Source: Pseudomonadota bacterium
GTDB taxonomy: Bacteria > Pseudomonadota > Gammaproteobacteria > Burkholderiales > Burkholderiaceae_E
Length of the DNA: 64,000 bases
Assembly (NCBI GenBank): GCA_963204785.1
Contig: CAUJHG010000017.1
Location: 1-64,000 of the forward strand
Direction of reading: 5' to 3'
Shown here: positions 27,201-37,219 of the stretch, one piece after another
Numbering within the stretch: position 1 is the first letter of the stretch
How the letters are laid out: every line of letters starts with the position of its first letter
Notes under the pieces: model-generated
Seen by the model: only the letters and a program-made list of their open reading frames with translations
Told to the model about the DNA's origin: nothing
Database searches by the model: none
Program-made: the position numbers and the translations under genes

Positions 27201-27881
27201 TCAGCCGCGGGCCGGCAGTCGCTGCTCCACGCCACCCGCCGTGGCGACCAGCGCGACGTCCGCCGCCTTGCGCGCGAACAGCCCGACCGTGACCACGCCC
27301 GGCCACTGGTTGATCTCGGCCTCCAGCGCAGCCGGATCCTCGATGCGCAGGCCCGCGACGTCCAGGATCAGCTGGCCATTGTCGGTGACGACGCCGTCGC
27401 GCGGCTTTGGCCGTGCGCCCATCGCCCGCAGCCGCGACGCGACGAGTTCGCGCGCCATCGGGATCACCTCGATCGGCAGCGGGTAGCCGCCGAGGACCTC
27501 GACCCACTTCGACTGGTCGACGATGCACACGAAGCGGCTGCAGGCGTCGGCGACGATCTTCTCGCGGGTGAGCGCAGCGCCCCCACCCTTGATCATCTGC
27601 AGCGCCGGGTTGATCTCGTCGGCGCCGTCGATGTAGACAGGGATCCTGCGGCCCGCGCCGAGCACCTCGTTGAGGTCGAGGACCTCGATTCCCTGTTCGC
27701 GCAGCAAACGCCCGCTGCGCTCCGAACTGGACACCGCGCCGGCGACGCGGTCGCGAACCTTGCCGAGTTCCTCGATGAAGAAGTTGACCGTGGAGCCGCT
27801 GCCCACGCCGACGAGTTCGCCGGGCTGCAGATGGTCGAGGGCCGCCCGGGCGACCGCGCGTTTCAGTGCGTTCTGGTCCAT
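27201..27881 (-). CDS. rpiA: Ribose-5-phosphate isomerase A
   Basis: A 226-residue cytoplasmic enzyme interconverting ribose 5-phosphate and ribulose 5-phosphate in the pentose phosphate pathway. Family motifs are present: [15 protein letters not shown] (phosphate binding), [36 protein letters not shown] with the catalytic Asp/Glu residues, and the [18 protein letters not shown] and NGQLILDV segments. It ends with the [20 protein letters not shown] strand region. The gene lies alone between yggX and the flagellar cluster. Confidence 0.97.
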   Translation of the reverse strand: MDQNALKRAVARAALDHLQPGELVGVGSGSTVNFFIEELGKVRDRVAGAVSSSERSGRLLREQGIEVLDLNEVLGAGRRIPVYIDGADEINPALQMIKGGGAALTREKIVADACSRFVCIVDQSKWVEVLGGYPLPIEVIPMARELVASRLRAMGARPKPRDGVVTDNGQLILDVAGLRIEDPAALEAEINQWPGVVTVGLFARKAADVALVATAGGVEQRLPARG

Positions 27882-27954
27882 CCGGGAATTCTAGCCGAGC
27901 GGCCCCGATGATTCGCCGCAGCCCGCCCGCGGCTGCCGTCGGCAGGCGAGGACT

Positions 27955-28863
27955 TCAGAGATAGTCGAACAGCGAGAGCCTGCCGATGCTCGCGTAGGAC
28001 TCGAGCGCCGCCTGCAGAAGCGTGCGTTGCTGCGCGAAATCCGATGCGGACTTCGCATAGTCCGCATCGACCAGCGAGGAGAGCCGCCCGGCGATCGCCA
28101 GCCCTGCATCCTCGGAGAACGCATCGCGCCCGTCGAGCAGCTTCAGCTGTTCGCCCAGCCGGGTGCGCACCGCAAGCATCCGGTCGATGCCACCATCGGT
28201 TGCCGACACTCCGTCGTCGATCGCCGTGCGGACCTGCGCCGAGGAAGCCGACGGATCGGCGAGGATCGCGATCGCAGCGTCGAGCAGGTCGAACAGGCTG
28301 CCCGGCCCGCTTGCGGTCGGCACCGACATGAAGACTTCGCGCCCGTCCAGACTGGTCGGCAGGCCTGCGTCCAGCCCGACCTGCTGCTCGCCGCCGATCC
28401 CCTGCCACGCCGCCGCAGCGGAGAATGGCGCAGAGGCGGTCCCGAGCCCTCCGAAGAGATGGCCGCCAGCGCCATCGGCACGATTGGCCAGGCGCAGCAG
28501 TTCGTCACGCTCGGCCTGCATCGCGCTGGCCAGCGAGCTGCGGTCCGACGCTCCCAGCGTGCCCTTGCCCGCCTCCAGGAAGCGTTCGCGCAGCGACTGC
28601 AGCAGCTCGCCCGCCTGCGCGAGGGTCGATTCGGCATGACCGAGCATGCCGCGCGCGAAATCGTTCATCCGCTGGGCGAGCGCCAGCCGGCTGGCCTGCG
28701 CCCGCAGACGCTCGGCCTGGGCGGCCGCGCCTGGGTCGTCGCTGGGCTCGAGCAGCCGTTGTCCGGTGGACAGCTCCTGCTGCGACCTTGCCATCCGGGC
28801 CTGCCGATCGTTGATCGCGTCGATCGCGCGCTGGTGGATCGTGCTCGTTGCGATGCGCATCAT
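27955..28863 (-). CDS. flgL: Flagellar hook-filament junction protein FlgL
   Basis: A 302-residue junction protein (HAP3) linking hook to filament. The N-terminal D0/D1 helices read MRIATSTIHQRAIDAINDRQ, SQQELSTGQRLLEPSDDPGAAAQAERL, and the C-terminal helix ends YAKSASDFAQQRTLLQAALESYASI, both flagellin-like. Start: two adjacent ATGs (28863, 28860) follow CGGAGACG; the second starts the family consensus MRI. It is the last gene of the leftward flgB-L operon, 23 bases after flgK. A shadow frame extends it far upstream into flgK and is not used. Confidence 0.95.
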   Translation of the reverse strand: MMRIATSTIHQRAIDAINDRQARMARSQQELSTGQRLLEPSDDPGAAAQAERLRAQASRLALAQRMNDFARGMLGHAESTLAQAGELLQSLRERFLEAGKGTLGASDRSSLASAMQAERDELLRLANRADGAGGHLFGGLGTASAPFSAAAAWQGIGGEQQVGLDAGLPTSLDGREVFMSVPTASGPGSLFDLLDAAIAILADPSASSAQVRTAIDDGVSATDGGIDRMLAVRTRLGEQLKLLDGRDAFSEDAGLAIAGRLSSLVDADYAKSASDFAQQRTLLQAALESYASIGRLSLFDYL

Positions 28864-28886
28864 CGTCTCCGTCGTGGTCCTTGCGC

Positions 28887-30773
28887 TCAGTTGGCGATGC
28901 CGAGCAGGGTGTCGAAGACCGACTGCGCCGCGGCGATGACCTTCGCAGCCGCCTGGTAGCTCTGCTGGAACTGCAGCAGGCGCGCTGCCTCCTCGTCGAG
29001 GTTGACCCCGGACACGGCGCCGAGGCTCGCCCGGGCGTCGGCCAGCATCGACCGCGACAGGTCGGCAGCGCCTTGCGCCGCCTGGCTGCGCTGGCCGACG
29101 TCGGCGAGGATCGCGGCCCAGGCATCGGTGAAGCTGCGCCCTTCGACCAGTCGCTGGTCGCCCAGCCCGAGCAAGGTGCGGGCGTTCCGGTTGTCCATCG
29201 AAGGCTCGTCGACCGGCACTATCGCGATCGTGTCCCCGGCGGCCGGGGATCCGGCCAGCGTCAGCGACCAGCCGTTGTAGGAAACCGTGGTGCCGGGGAG
29301 ATAAGGCAGTCCCGTGGGGTTGCCGGTACCTACGCCCGAGACCGAGTAGCTGCCCGCCCCGTCGAAGGTGATGGTCACCGCTGCCCCGAGGTCGGGATTC
29401 GACGCGAGCACCGCAAAGCTCCCGGCCCGGACGTCGCCACCGTTGCCGACGCCGGCCACCGGCGTGACCGCGAGCCCGGTGGCCAGCCCCTGCACCGAGG
29501 TGATCGTCGACGCGAAGCCTGCCGCCATCACGCTGGCCGAGCGCAGCAGGAAGCGATCGCCGGCCACCGGTGCACCGCCCGTCGCGTCGATGCGCAGGCC
29601 GTCGAGATCCACGGGCCAGGAGCTCACCGCGGTCTGCCGGCCGTCGGACAGGCGCGTGATCGTCCACGCAGCGCCATCCCAGCCGAGCACGTGATCGGAC
29701 GCAAGCAGCGCAGAGGCGTCGGCCACCTCGACCGAGAAGGCTGCGCTGCCCCCGTTGCCCTCGGCCGCAGTGGCGCGCGGGGCACCGATCGCGAACAGGT
29801 CCGCCCCCGGCGTCCCGGTGGAATCGACGCCCTGCGCATGGGCGGCGTTGTAGGCGCCGGCAACGGCTCCGGCGAGCCGGCCGAGGCCATCGCGGGCCGA
29901 GACGAGATCCGTGTCGCGAAAGCGCAGCAGGCCTGCGATCTCCCCGCCGCCGATCAGCGCCGACGACACCGGAATCGCATTGCCGGAGGTCTGCAGCACG
30001 AACTGTGCGCGCTGCGGGTCGAGCGGATCCCGATCGAGGGCGAGCCGGGCGACTGCCGCGCCGACCACCAGGCCGTGTCCGCCCGCGCCGAACAGGCTGA
30101 TCGTGCGGTCCGGATTCTCGCGCACCGTCATCTGCATCAGTGCACCAGCCTCGGCGACCAGCGCATCCCGCCGATCCAGGAGGTCATTGGGCGGCTGCGC
30201 AGAACCATTGCTGCGCGCGATCGCCTCGTTTGCCGCCGCGATCCCGGCCAGCAGCCCGTTCAGCCGCGTCACGCCATCGGCGAGTCGCGCCTCGACCTCG
30301 CCCGCGATCGACTCGATTCCCGCCGACGAGGTCCGGAAGCGCTCGGCGAGCACCTGCGCCCGCCCGAGGACCACTGCGCGCGCCGAGGCATCCGCCGGGC
30401 GATCGACCAGGTCGGCCAGCGCGAAGCGGAAGTCATCCATCGCCACCCCGAGGCTGGCGCTCTGGCGGCCCAGCAGCGATTCGAGCTGGCTGGTCAGCGA
30501 CGCGCGCGCTGCGTCCGCGGCGGCGGTCGCGGTGCCGGTCTGCACCTGGCCGGCGAGGAAGCGGTCGTAGAGGCGCGCCACGGTCACGACGTCCACGCCA
30601 CGCCCGACGAAGCCGCTCCCCGTGTAGAGCGGCGATGCAGTCGCGAGCTCGACCCGCTGCCGGGTGTAGCCGGGGGTGTCGACGTTGGCGATGTTGTGAC
30701 CCGTGGTCTGGATCTGCGCGTAGGCCGCCTGCAGCGCCGAGGTGCCGATGGCGAAGAGCCCGCTGACCGACAT
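28887..30773 (-). CDS. flgK: Flagellar hook-associated protein 1 FlgK
   Basis: A 628-residue junction protein (HAP1). The N-terminus has the rod/hook signature ALQAAYAQIQTTGHNIANVDTPGYTRQR, followed by the FVGRGVDVVTVARLYDRFL segment typical of FlgK. The variable centre holds the large D2/D3 region, and the C-terminus (GVNLDEEAARLLQFQQSYQAAAKVIAAAQSVFDTLLG) has the conserved EEA.L..FQ..YQA.A helix. It is preceded by flgJ with a 19-base gap and is secreted by the flagellar type III system with FlgN as its chaperone. Confidence 0.97.
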   Translation of the reverse strand: MSVSGLFAIGTSALQAAYAQIQTTGHNIANVDTPGYTRQRVELATASPLYTGSGFVGRGVDVVTVARLYDRFLAGQVQTGTATAAADAARASLTSQLESLLGRQSASLGVAMDDFRFALADLVDRPADASARAVVLGRAQVLAERFRTSSAGIESIAGEVEARLADGVTRLNGLLAGIAAANEAIARSNGSAQPPNDLLDRRDALVAEAGALMQMTVRENPDRTISLFGAGGHGLVVGAAVARLALDRDPLDPQRAQFVLQTSGNAIPVSSALIGGGEIAGLLRFRDTDLVSARDGLGRLAGAVAGAYNAAHAQGVDSTGTPGADLFAIGAPRATAAEGNGGSAAFSVEVADASALLASDHVLGWDGAAWTITRLSDGRQTAVSSWPVDLDGLRIDATGGAPVAGDRFLLRSASVMAAGFASTITSVQGLATGLAVTPVAGVGNGGDVRAGSFAVLASNPDLGAAVTITFDGAGSYSVSGVGTGNPTGLPYLPGTTVSYNGWSLTLAGSPAAGDTIAIVPVDEPSMDNRNARTLLGLGDQRLVEGRSFTDAWAAILADVGQRSQAAQGAADLSRSMLADARASLGAVSGVNLDEEAARLLQFQQSYQAAAKVIAAAQSVFDTLLGIAN

Positions 30774-30792
30774 TGCGTCGCTCCCGACTGCT

Positions 30793-31740
30793 TCAGAGGA
30801 CCAGGCGCCCGAGCGCCAGGGTCCGGTTGATGGTGCGCTCGAGCTTCGCGCCGTATTCGGGATCGGTCGCGTACCCGGCCTTCTGCATCCCGCTCGAGAA
30901 GGCGCGCACGTCGCCCGCCGAGCGCAGCACCGCGCCATAGCGCGCGCTGCCCACCATCAGCCGCGCCCAGTCCGTGAAGGCCTCGGCGTAGGAACCATAG
31001 GCACGGAACCGCTCGACCTGCCGGCGAGCCCGTCCGTCGACGTACTCGGTCGTGGTTGCCTCGGTGACGGCGCCGTCCCAGTTGCGGCCGGCCTTGATCC
31101 CGAACAGGTTGTGGCTGACAGCGCCATCGGCGGTGCGGATCTCGCGCCGCCCCCAGCCGGACTCCAGCGCCGCCTGCCCGACGATCCAGGCTGCGGGCAC
31201 GCCGGTGCTCTGCTCGGCCAGCAGCGCATGCGGCCACATCCGCTGCACGAATCCCGCCTGCGCGCCGTCCAGCCGGGACAGGTCGGGCATCGTCGAAGGC
31301 GCGACCCCGCTGCGGACGTCCGGCGCCGCGAGCGCACGCCGGATCCCGGTCTCGACCGGGGCTGCGCGGGGCGACCGGGCCGCAACGGCCATGGTCGGCG
31401 CGTGCTCCGCCGCCTCCGATCGCAGCGCCTGCGCCTTCAGTCCGCCCTGCACGTTGCCGGAGAGCTGCCGCGCGATCACCTCGGCCAGCCCGCCCCGGCG
31501 ACCCGACACGGCATGCGCCATCTGCTGATCGAGCATGTCCTCGTAGACCGACTGCGCCGGGCCGTCCCACATGCCGCTGCGCGGCATCGCGGCGCGCATG
31601 CTCGCGAGCACCTGCTTCATGAACAGCGCCTCGAACTGCGTTGCCGCCTTGCGCCCCGCCGAGGCCGGGTCGCGCGCCGCCTGCGCACGCAGGCTGTCCA
31701 GCGAGCGCGAATCGGCGACCAGCGGTGCGAGAGGATTCAC
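30793..31740 (-). CDS. flgJ: Peptidoglycan hydrolase and rod cap FlgJ
   Basis: A 315-residue bifunctional protein. The N-terminal half is the rod-assembly cap domain (AATQFEALFMKQVLASMRAAMPRSG, YEDMLDQQMAHAVS). The C-terminal half is a GH73-type muramidase (AGFVQRMWPHALLAEQSTGVP, AALESGWGRREIRT with the catalytic Glu, NLFGIKAGRNWDG and the AY.S YAEAFTDWARL block). This dual-domain form is usual in beta- and gammaproteobacteria and lets the rod penetrate the cell wall. The start is GTG 31740. Confidence 0.96.
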   Translation of the reverse strand: MNPLAPLVADSRSLDSLRAQAARDPASAGRKAATQFEALFMKQVLASMRAAMPRSGMWDGPAQSVYEDMLDQQMAHAVSGRRGGLAEVIARQLSGNVQGGLKAQALRSEAAEHAPTMAVAARSPRAAPVETGIRRALAAPDVRSGVAPSTMPDLSRLDGAQAGFVQRMWPHALLAEQSTGVPAAWIVGQAALESGWGRREIRTADGAVSHNLFGIKAGRNWDGAVTEATTTEYVDGRARRQVERFRAYGSYAEAFTDWARLMVGSARYGAVLRSAGDVRAFSSGMQKAGYATDPEYGAKLERTINRTLALGRLVL

Positions 31741-31753
31741 GGCAGCACCGGGC

Positions 31754-32896
31754 TCAGATGATCTCGAGCTCGGCCTTCAGGCTGCCGGCCACCTTGAGCG
31801 CCTGCAGGATCGCGATCAGATCGGACGGCGTGGCGCCCAGCGCGTTGAGCGCCTTGACCACGTCGGCCAGCTTCGCCGAGCCCTGCATCTGCATGATCGC
31901 GCCGCCTTCCTGCCTGATCGAGATGTCCGCCTTTTCGGCAAGCACGGTCGAACCTTGAGAGAAAGGCGCCGGCTGGGAGACGAGCGGCGTCGACGAGATG
32001 GTGACCGACAGGTTGCCGTGGGCGACCGCCGAGTCCGCCAGCGTCACTGCCTGGTTCATCACGACCGATCCGGTACGCGCGTTGACCACGACCCTGGCCA
32101 GGGGACTGCCGGAGCGCACCTCGAGGTTCTCGAGTTCGGCCAGGAAGGCGACTCGCTGGCTTTCGTCGGGAGGCAGCTGAACCCGGATCACCCGGGCGTC
32201 CAGCGGCACCGCGGTCGGGCTGCCGTCCGCGGAGGGCAGCGACTGGTTGATCGCCTCGGCCACCTGGCGAGACAGCGAGAAGTCCGCATTGGCCAGCTCG
32301 ACGCGGATGGTGTCGGCCGCCAGCGCTGCATTGGGAACGCTGCGCTCGACCGTCGCCCCGGCCGGAATGCGGCCGGCGCTCAGGTGGTTGATCTGGACCT
32401 TGCTGCCGCCCGCCGAGGCGCCCGCGCCTCCGACCAGCAGGTTGCCCTGGGCGATCGCATAGACCTGGCCATCGGCGCCGCGCAGCGGTGTGAGCAGAAG
32501 CGTTCCGCCCCGCAGGCTGCGCGCGTTGCCCAGCGAGGAAACCGTGATGTCGATCGTCTGGCCGGGCTGGGCGAAGGCCGGCAGCTGCGCGGTGACCATC
32601 ACTGCAGCCGTGTTGCGCAGCTGGGGCGTCACCCCCGGCGGCAGCTGGATCCCGAGCTGCGAGAGCATCGACTGCAGGCTCTGGACGGTGAACGGCGCCT
32701 GCGTGGTCTGGTCGCCGCTGCCGTCGAGTCCGACCACCAGCCCGTAGCCGATCAGCTGGTTGTGGCGCACGCCCTGGATGCTCGCCAGCTCGCGGATGCG
32801 CTCCGCGCCAGCCGGCCCCGGCGCGAGCAATGCTGCCATGAGCGCCACGGCGAGCCCGGCCCGGACGCTGTGCATGAGCCTGTCTCTCCGGTTCAT
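31754..32896 (-). CDS. flgI: Flagellar P-ring protein FlgI
   Basis: The periplasmic P-ring protein, about 380 residues. A Sec signal (VRAGLAVALMAALLAPGPAGA) is followed by the standard FlgI start ERIRELASIQGVRHNQLIGYGLVVGLDGSGDQT. The centre and C-terminus (GGTLLLTPLRGADGQVYAIAQG, VVMNQAVTLADSAVAHGNLSV, LADVVKALNALGATPSDLIAILQALKVAG) match the family along its length. ATG 32896, two bases past the flgH stop, is taken; ATG 32875 has a better GGAG and also gives a normal signal peptide. FlgI needs FlgA to assemble. Confidence 0.96.
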   Translation of the reverse strand: MNRRDRLMHSVRAGLAVALMAALLAPGPAGAERIRELASIQGVRHNQLIGYGLVVGLDGSGDQTTQAPFTVQSLQSMLSQLGIQLPPGVTPQLRNTAAVMVTAQLPAFAQPGQTIDITVSSLGNARSLRGGTLLLTPLRGADGQVYAIAQGNLLVGGAGASAGGSKVQINHLSAGRIPAGATVERSVPNAALAADTIRVELANADFSLSRQVAEAINQSLPSADGSPTAVPLDARVIRVQLPPDESQRVAFLAELENLEVRSGSPLARVVVNARTGSVVMNQAVTLADSAVAHGNLSVTISSTPLVSQPAPFSQGSTVLAEKADISIRQEGGAIMQMQGSAKLADVVKALNALGATPSDLIAILQALKVAGSLKAELEII

Positions 32897-32898
32897 GG

Positions 32899-33654
32899 TC
32901 AGATCGGCAGGAAGCTGAGGAAGAAGCGCGACAGCCATCCGGTGGTCTGTGCACGATCGATGTCGCCGCGCCCGCGCACCTCCAGGCGCGCGTCGGCGAT
33001 CTGCGTGGAGCTCACCAGATTGCCCGGCAGGACCGTCGCCGGGTTCACGACGCCGGAGAAGCGCAGGGTCTCCACGTTCTGGTTGATCCCCACCTGCTTC
33101 TCGCCCGAGACGACCAGGTTGCCGTTGCCCAGCACCTCGATCACGGTCACCGTGATCGTCCCGTTGAACTCGTTGTCGGTTCCGGTGGCGCCCTTGCCCT
33201 CGAAGCTGTTGTCCGAGCTTCCTTCGGCACGCAGGCGATCGAAGCGCTTCGAGGTCGGCGAAGCGAAAGGCAGCATCGAGATCTTCGCCCCCACCTTCCC
33301 GCCCCGGTCCAGCGAACTGTTCGAGCTGCGGCGCGCGGAGTGCTTCTCCTGGATCTGGATGGTGAGGATGTCGCCGACCAGGCGCGCGCGGCGGTCCTCG
33401 AACAGGCCGCGATAGCTGCCCGCGTGGAAGATCGCCCCCGCGCTCGGTGCGGCGGCGACCTGCTGCGCCTGGGGCTGGACCGCCGGGACCTGCTGCGCCC
33501 TGGACTGCACGGGCACGGCGCCGGACTGATCCGCAGCCGCCGTCTGCGCAAGCAGGCTGGTCGGCTCGCGAACCGCCACTTTCGGGGCGCTGGCCATGCA
33601 GCCGGCGAGCACTCCCGACAGGACCAGGGTGGCAATGCTGCCGAGGACGCGCAT
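32899..33654 (-). CDS. flgH: Flagellar L-ring protein FlgH (lipoprotein)
   Basis: The 251-residue outer-membrane L-ring lipoprotein. The signal ends LSGVLAGC, a good lipobox. A Gln/Ala-rich linker of about 45 residues follows, then the conserved body: GSYRGLFEDRRARLVGDILTI, the GNGNLVVSGEKQVGINQ segment, and IRFSGVV-like and RFFLSFLPI ends. The linker (QSRAQQVPAVQPQAQQV) is longer and more repetitive than in enteric FlgH. It lies between flgG and flgI in the canonical order. Confidence 0.96.
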   Translation of the reverse strand: MRVLGSIATLVLSGVLAGCMASAPKVAVREPTSLLAQTAAADQSGAVPVQSRAQQVPAVQPQAQQVAAAPSAGAIFHAGSYRGLFEDRRARLVGDILTIQIQEKHSARRSSNSSLDRGGKVGAKISMLPFASPTSKRFDRLRAEGSSDNSFEGKGATGTDNEFNGTITVTVIEVLGNGNLVVSGEKQVGINQNVETLRFSGVVNPATVLPGNLVSSTQIADARLEVRGRGDIDRAQTTGWLSRFFLSFLPI

Positions 33655-33684
33655 GACGACTTCTCCGTGCCCGGTCCGCTCCGA

Positions 33685-34467
33685 TCAGAGCTGCGACAGG
33701 CGCGCGAGCATCTGATCGGAGGTCTGGATCGCCTTCGAGTTGATCTCGTAGGCGCGCTGCGCCTGGATCATCGCGACGAGTTCCTCGACGACGTTCACGT
33801 TCGAGGTCTCGACGAAGCCCTGCTTGATCAGTCCCACGCCATTGGCGCCCGCCGCACCGATGGTTGCGGTGCCCGAGGCGGCGGTCTCGAAGAACAGGTT
33901 CTGGCCGCGCGGATCGAGACCGGCGGGATTGACGAAGGTGGCCAGCTCGATCTGGCCGAGCTGGGTGCCGGCGGGATTGGCCTGGGTGGCGACGCTCACG
34001 ACGCCGTCGTCGCCGATGGTCACCGAGGTGGCGTTGGGCGGAATGTTGATCGGCGGCGTCAGCGGCAGGCCGTTGGAGTTCACCAGCTGGCCCTGCGCGT
34101 CGATCCTGAAGCTGCCGTCGCGGGTGTAGCCGACGGTGCCGTCGGGCATCTGGAGCTGGAAGAAACCGTTGCCGTCGATCGCCAGGTCGAAGCCGTTGCC
34201 GGTCTGCTGCAGGTTGCCCTGGCTGAAGATGCGCGCGGTCGCGACGGGACGCACTCCCGCGCCAAGCTGCAGTCCGGTCGGCAGCGTGGTCTGCTGGCTC
34301 GACTGCGCGCCGACCTGCCTGATGTTCTGGTAGAGCAGGTCCTCGAACACCGCGTGCGAGCGTTTGTACCCGTTGGTGCCGACGTTGGCCAGGTTGTGCG
34401 AGATCGTGTCCAGCTGGGTCTGCTGGGCGTCGAGCCCGGTCTTCGAGATCCACAGCGATCGCATCAT
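33685..34467 (-). CDS. flgG: Distal rod protein FlgG
   Basis: The 260-residue distal rod subunit. N-terminus [35 protein letters not shown], the rod signature ANxxTxGYK, is followed by [16 protein letters not shown] and the [26 protein letters not shown] motif of FlgG. The C-terminal helix [29 protein letters not shown] is also diagnostic. Length is the family norm. The start is the first of two ATGs. Confidence 0.97.
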   Translation of the reverse strand: MMRSLWISKTGLDAQQTQLDTISHNLANVGTNGYKRSHAVFEDLLYQNIRQVGAQSSQQTTLPTGLQLGAGVRPVATARIFSQGNLQQTGNGFDLAIDGNGFFQLQMPDGTVGYTRDGSFRIDAQGQLVNSNGLPLTPPINIPPNATSVTIGDDGVVSVATQANPAGTQLGQIELATFVNPAGLDPRGQNLFFETAASGTATIGAAGANGVGLIKQGFVETSNVNVVEELVAMIQAQRAYEINSKAIQTSDQMLARLSQL

Positions 34468-34499
34468 TCCGATTCTCCTCGATCGATCCGTCCGGACGC

Positions 34500-35237
34500 T
34501 CAGGGCGATGGCGACAGCAGCTGCGTGGCACGCTGCTCGTTGCTCTCGGCGTTCTGCAGCAGACGCATCTGCACCTCGTACTGCCGCGCGAGCGCGATCA
34601 TCCCCACCATCGACTCGACGACGTTCACGTTGCTGCCCTCGAGCGCCCCGGCCGACACCCGCACTCCGGGATCCTCCAGGACCGGTTCGTCGGTCCGGCT
34701 GCGCATCAGCCCGTCCTCGCCGCGCACCAGTTCGGAGGGCGGCGGATTGACCAGCTTCAGCCGGCCGAGCAGCGCCGCAGGCTGCCCCTCGATGCGCGCG
34801 CTCACGGTGCCGTCCTCGCCCACGCTGAGCTGCGCGTTCGCGGGCACCGCCAGCGGCCCCCCGTCCGTGAGCACCGGCCTACCGCCGACGCCTTGCAGGG
34901 TGCCCTCCGGGCCGACCTCGAAGCGTCCGTTGCGCGTGTACGCCTCACCGCCGTCGGAGGTCTGCACCACGAACCATCCGTCGCCGGCCACCGCCACGTC
35001 GAGCGGGCGCCCGGTCGCGCTGACCGGTCCCGGGCTGGGATCGAAGGCGGCGCTCGCCTCCAGTGCGAAGGCCCGCGTGGCCGACCCCTGCTGCGACTCG
35101 ACCGGAACCGCGCGAAAGACGCTGCGATCCGCGCGAAACCCCGCAGTGTTCGCATTGGCGAGGTTGTGGGCGACCGAGCTCTGCCGATGCGTCAGCGCCT
35201 GTGCCCCGCTCATCGCCAGCCAGATCAGATCGTTCAT
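34500..35237 (-). CDS. flgF: Proximal rod protein FlgF
   Basis: A 245-residue proximal rod subunit. The N-terminus ([38 protein letters not shown]) is the rod/hook signature, with [17 protein letters not shown] in the FlgF-specific position. The C-terminus ([35 protein letters not shown]) is the usual rod helix. It is followed by flgG in the order of all rod operons. Confidence 0.96.
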   Translation of the reverse strand: MNDLIWLAMSGAQALTHRQSSVAHNLANANTAGFRADRSVFRAVPVESQQGSATRAFALEASAAFDPSPGPVSATGRPLDVAVAGDGWFVVQTSDGGEAYTRNGRFEVGPEGTLQGVGGRPVLTDGGPLAVPANAQLSVGEDGTVSARIEGQPAALLGRLKLVNPPPSELVRGEDGLMRSRTDEPVLEDPGVRVSAGALEGSNVNVVESMVGMIALARQYEVQMRLLQNAESNEQRATQLLSPSP

Positions 35238-35268
35238 GTGTGCCCCCGGTCCGGGTCCGCGCCGACGC

Positions 35269-36483
35269 TCACCTGAGGTTGACGATGGTCTGCATCATCT
35301 GATCCTGGGTGCGGATCGTCTGTGCATTGGCCTGGTAGACCCGTTGCGCGGTGATCATGTTGACCAGCTCGGCAGTCAGATCGACGTTCGACTGTTCGAG
35401 CGCGCCGGACTGCAGCGCCCCCAGGTTGCCCGTCCCGGGCACCTGCGGGCTCAGCGGCGCACCCGATTCCGCGGTCGCCGCCCAGGCAGTGCCACCCAGA
35501 GGCGCCAGGCCTTGCGGGTTGCGGAAATTCACCAGGGTCAGCTGCCCCTGGATCTGCGTGGTGCCGTTCGAATAGCGTGCCTCGATGCGTCCGTCGGCGC
35601 CGATCGAGAATCCCGTCAGGTCGCCCGGGGCGAAACCGTCCTGCGAGGTCTCGGCGATCACGAAGGGGGAGCCATACTGGGTGATGCTGCCGAGGTCGAC
35701 GCTGATCGCGGTGTCACCGCCCTCGGACGCCGCGAAGGGCAGAGTGAGCGACTGTGCTCCGATCGGCGAGACGAGCTTGCCGGAGGTGTCGAAGGACAGC
35801 GTGGCCACCGGGTTCGACGCGAACGCGACACCGTCGAGGCTTGCGTTCACCTCCCAGGCATTGTCCCCGGTCTTGCGGAAGTAGGTGGCCAGGGTGTGCT
35901 GCTGGCCCTGGGGCGAGTACACCGCCATCGAGGCGATGCCCGCGTAGGAGGTCGGGTCGGTGATGTCGAAGGCCGTTGTGGGCACTTCGGTGCTCGCATC
36001 CAGGTTCAGACCGATCTTCCCCTTGCCTGTGGCCTGGGGCGCCACGCCGTCCACCTTCAGGCGCAGATCGGTGTTGATCTGGGTGAGCATCCCGCTGGAA
36101 TCGGCCATGAAGCCCTGGAGCCGCGCGCCATCGGTGGTCGTGATGTAGCCCTCGGCGTCGAGCTTGAACTGCCCGTTGCGGGTGTAGGCCCTGGTGCCGT
36201 CGATCGAGACCTCGAAGAAGCCGGAGCCGTTGATCGCAACGTCGAGCGGGTTGTCGGTCGTGACGATGTCGCCCTGCGTGAACTGCTGCGCGACCGCAGC
36301 CACGGTCACCCCGATCCCCACTGCGTTGTTGCCCGCGCCGTTGAGCGAATTGGCGTAGACGTCGGCGAACTCCGCCCTGGACGCCTTGGCGCCCACGGTG
36401 TTCGCGTTCGCCACGTTGTTGCCGATCACGTCCAGGTTGCGCGCTGCTGCGCTCAGTCCGCTGAGGCCTTGCTGAAAGCCCAT
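35269..36483 (-). CDS. flgE: Flagellar hook protein FlgE
   Basis: The 404-residue hook subunit. The N-terminus is MGFQQGLSGLSAAARNLDVIGNNVANANTVGAKASRAEFADVYA; note GAK rather than the more common GFK. The middle D1/D2 region includes TDNPLDVAINGSGFFEV and the YTRNGQFKLDAEGYITT segment shared by hook proteins. The C-terminus (GALEQSNVDLTAELVNMITAQRVYQANAQTIRTQDQMM) is the conserved coiled-coil. Together with flgD (hook cap) it gives the hook, whose length is set by FliK. Confidence 0.97.
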   Translation of the reverse strand: MGFQQGLSGLSAAARNLDVIGNNVANANTVGAKASRAEFADVYANSLNGAGNNAVGIGVTVAAVAQQFTQGDIVTTDNPLDVAINGSGFFEVSIDGTRAYTRNGQFKLDAEGYITTTDGARLQGFMADSSGMLTQINTDLRLKVDGVAPQATGKGKIGLNLDASTEVPTTAFDITDPTSYAGIASMAVYSPQGQQHTLATYFRKTGDNAWEVNASLDGVAFASNPVATLSFDTSGKLVSPIGAQSLTLPFAASEGGDTAISVDLGSITQYGSPFVIAETSQDGFAPGDLTGFSIGADGRIEARYSNGTTQIQGQLTLVNFRNPQGLAPLGGTAWAATAESGAPLSPQVPGTGNLGALQSGALEQSNVDLTAELVNMITAQRVYQANAQTIRTQDQMMQTIVNLR

Positions 36484-36504
36484 CGTCGTCTCCTTGTTCC
36501 TCTG

Positions 36505-37212
36505 TCAGAGGATCGCCTTGATGTCCTGCGCGGAGAGCGTGCGCTGCCCCGCCAGTTCGATGCGCACCCCGTCGGTTCCCGGGGAGATTCCCAGCACCCG
36601 GATCGGGGCAAGCGTGGTCACCTCCACCGCGGCCTCGCCGGCGCGGGCGCTGACCTCGATCCGGTAGCTTCCGGCGGGCACGCCCTTGCCGTCGCCGTCC
36701 TCGCCATTCCATTCGAAGAGCTGCATTCCGGCCGGCGTCGCCCCGAGCGTGCGTTCGTGGACCACCTTCCCGTTCGCATCCAGGATGCGGATCCGCACCT
36801 CGTCGGCGCCCTTCGCGAGCTCGAAGCCGGCCCGCACGGAGCCCTCGGCCTCCGACAGGCGCTCCAGGGTGTCGCCTTCGGCGAGGACCTGCCGGCCGAT
36901 CATTCCCAGCGCGTCCAGCGGCGAGGCCTGCTCGAACCGGGCAGCCAGGCTCTTCATCGTCTGGTTGAGCGTCTCGACGCCGCGCACCGTGCTGATCTGC
37001 GCCATCTGCGTGGTGACCTGCGCGTTGTCCAGCGGGTTCAAGGGATCCTGGTTGCGCATCTGGGCGACCAGCAGCTTCAGGAACCGATCCTCCGTGCCCT
37101 CGGCGGTGCCCGTCTCGGCCGATTCGCCTGCACCTCCCCGGCTGTCCGCGAGGATCTTCGTGATCTGCGCCCCGACCGATGCAGCACCCGTTTGCGTGAC
37201 GTCGACGGCCAT
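36505..37212 (-). CDS. flgD: Hook cap protein FlgD
   Basis: A 235-residue hook scaffolding protein. The N-terminal conserved block (EDRFLKLLVAQMRNQDPLNPLDNAQVTTQMAQISTVRGVETLN) is the FlgD signature. The C-terminal part holds an FlgD Ig-like or FlgD tudor-like fold (DANGKVVHERTLGATPAGMQLFEWNGEDGDGKGVPAGSYRIEV). It caps the growing hook and is later replaced by FlgK. Confidence 0.96.
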   Translation of the reverse strand: MAVDVTQTGAASVGAQITKILADSRGGAGESAETGTAEGTEDRFLKLLVAQMRNQDPLNPLDNAQVTTQMAQISTVRGVETLNQTMKSLAARFEQASPLDALGMIGRQVLAEGDTLERLSEAEGSVRAGFELAKGADEVRIRILDANGKVVHERTLGATPAGMQLFEWNGEDGDGKGVPAGSYRIEVSARAGEAAVEVTTLAPIRVLGISPGTDGVRIELAGQRTLSAQDIKAIL

Positions 37213-37219
37213 TGCAGCC

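Noticed and set aside
27882..27954. GCAGCC/GGCTGC hairpin after flgL as a terminator
   Set aside because: Only six pairs and no T-run in the flgL direction; too weak to call.
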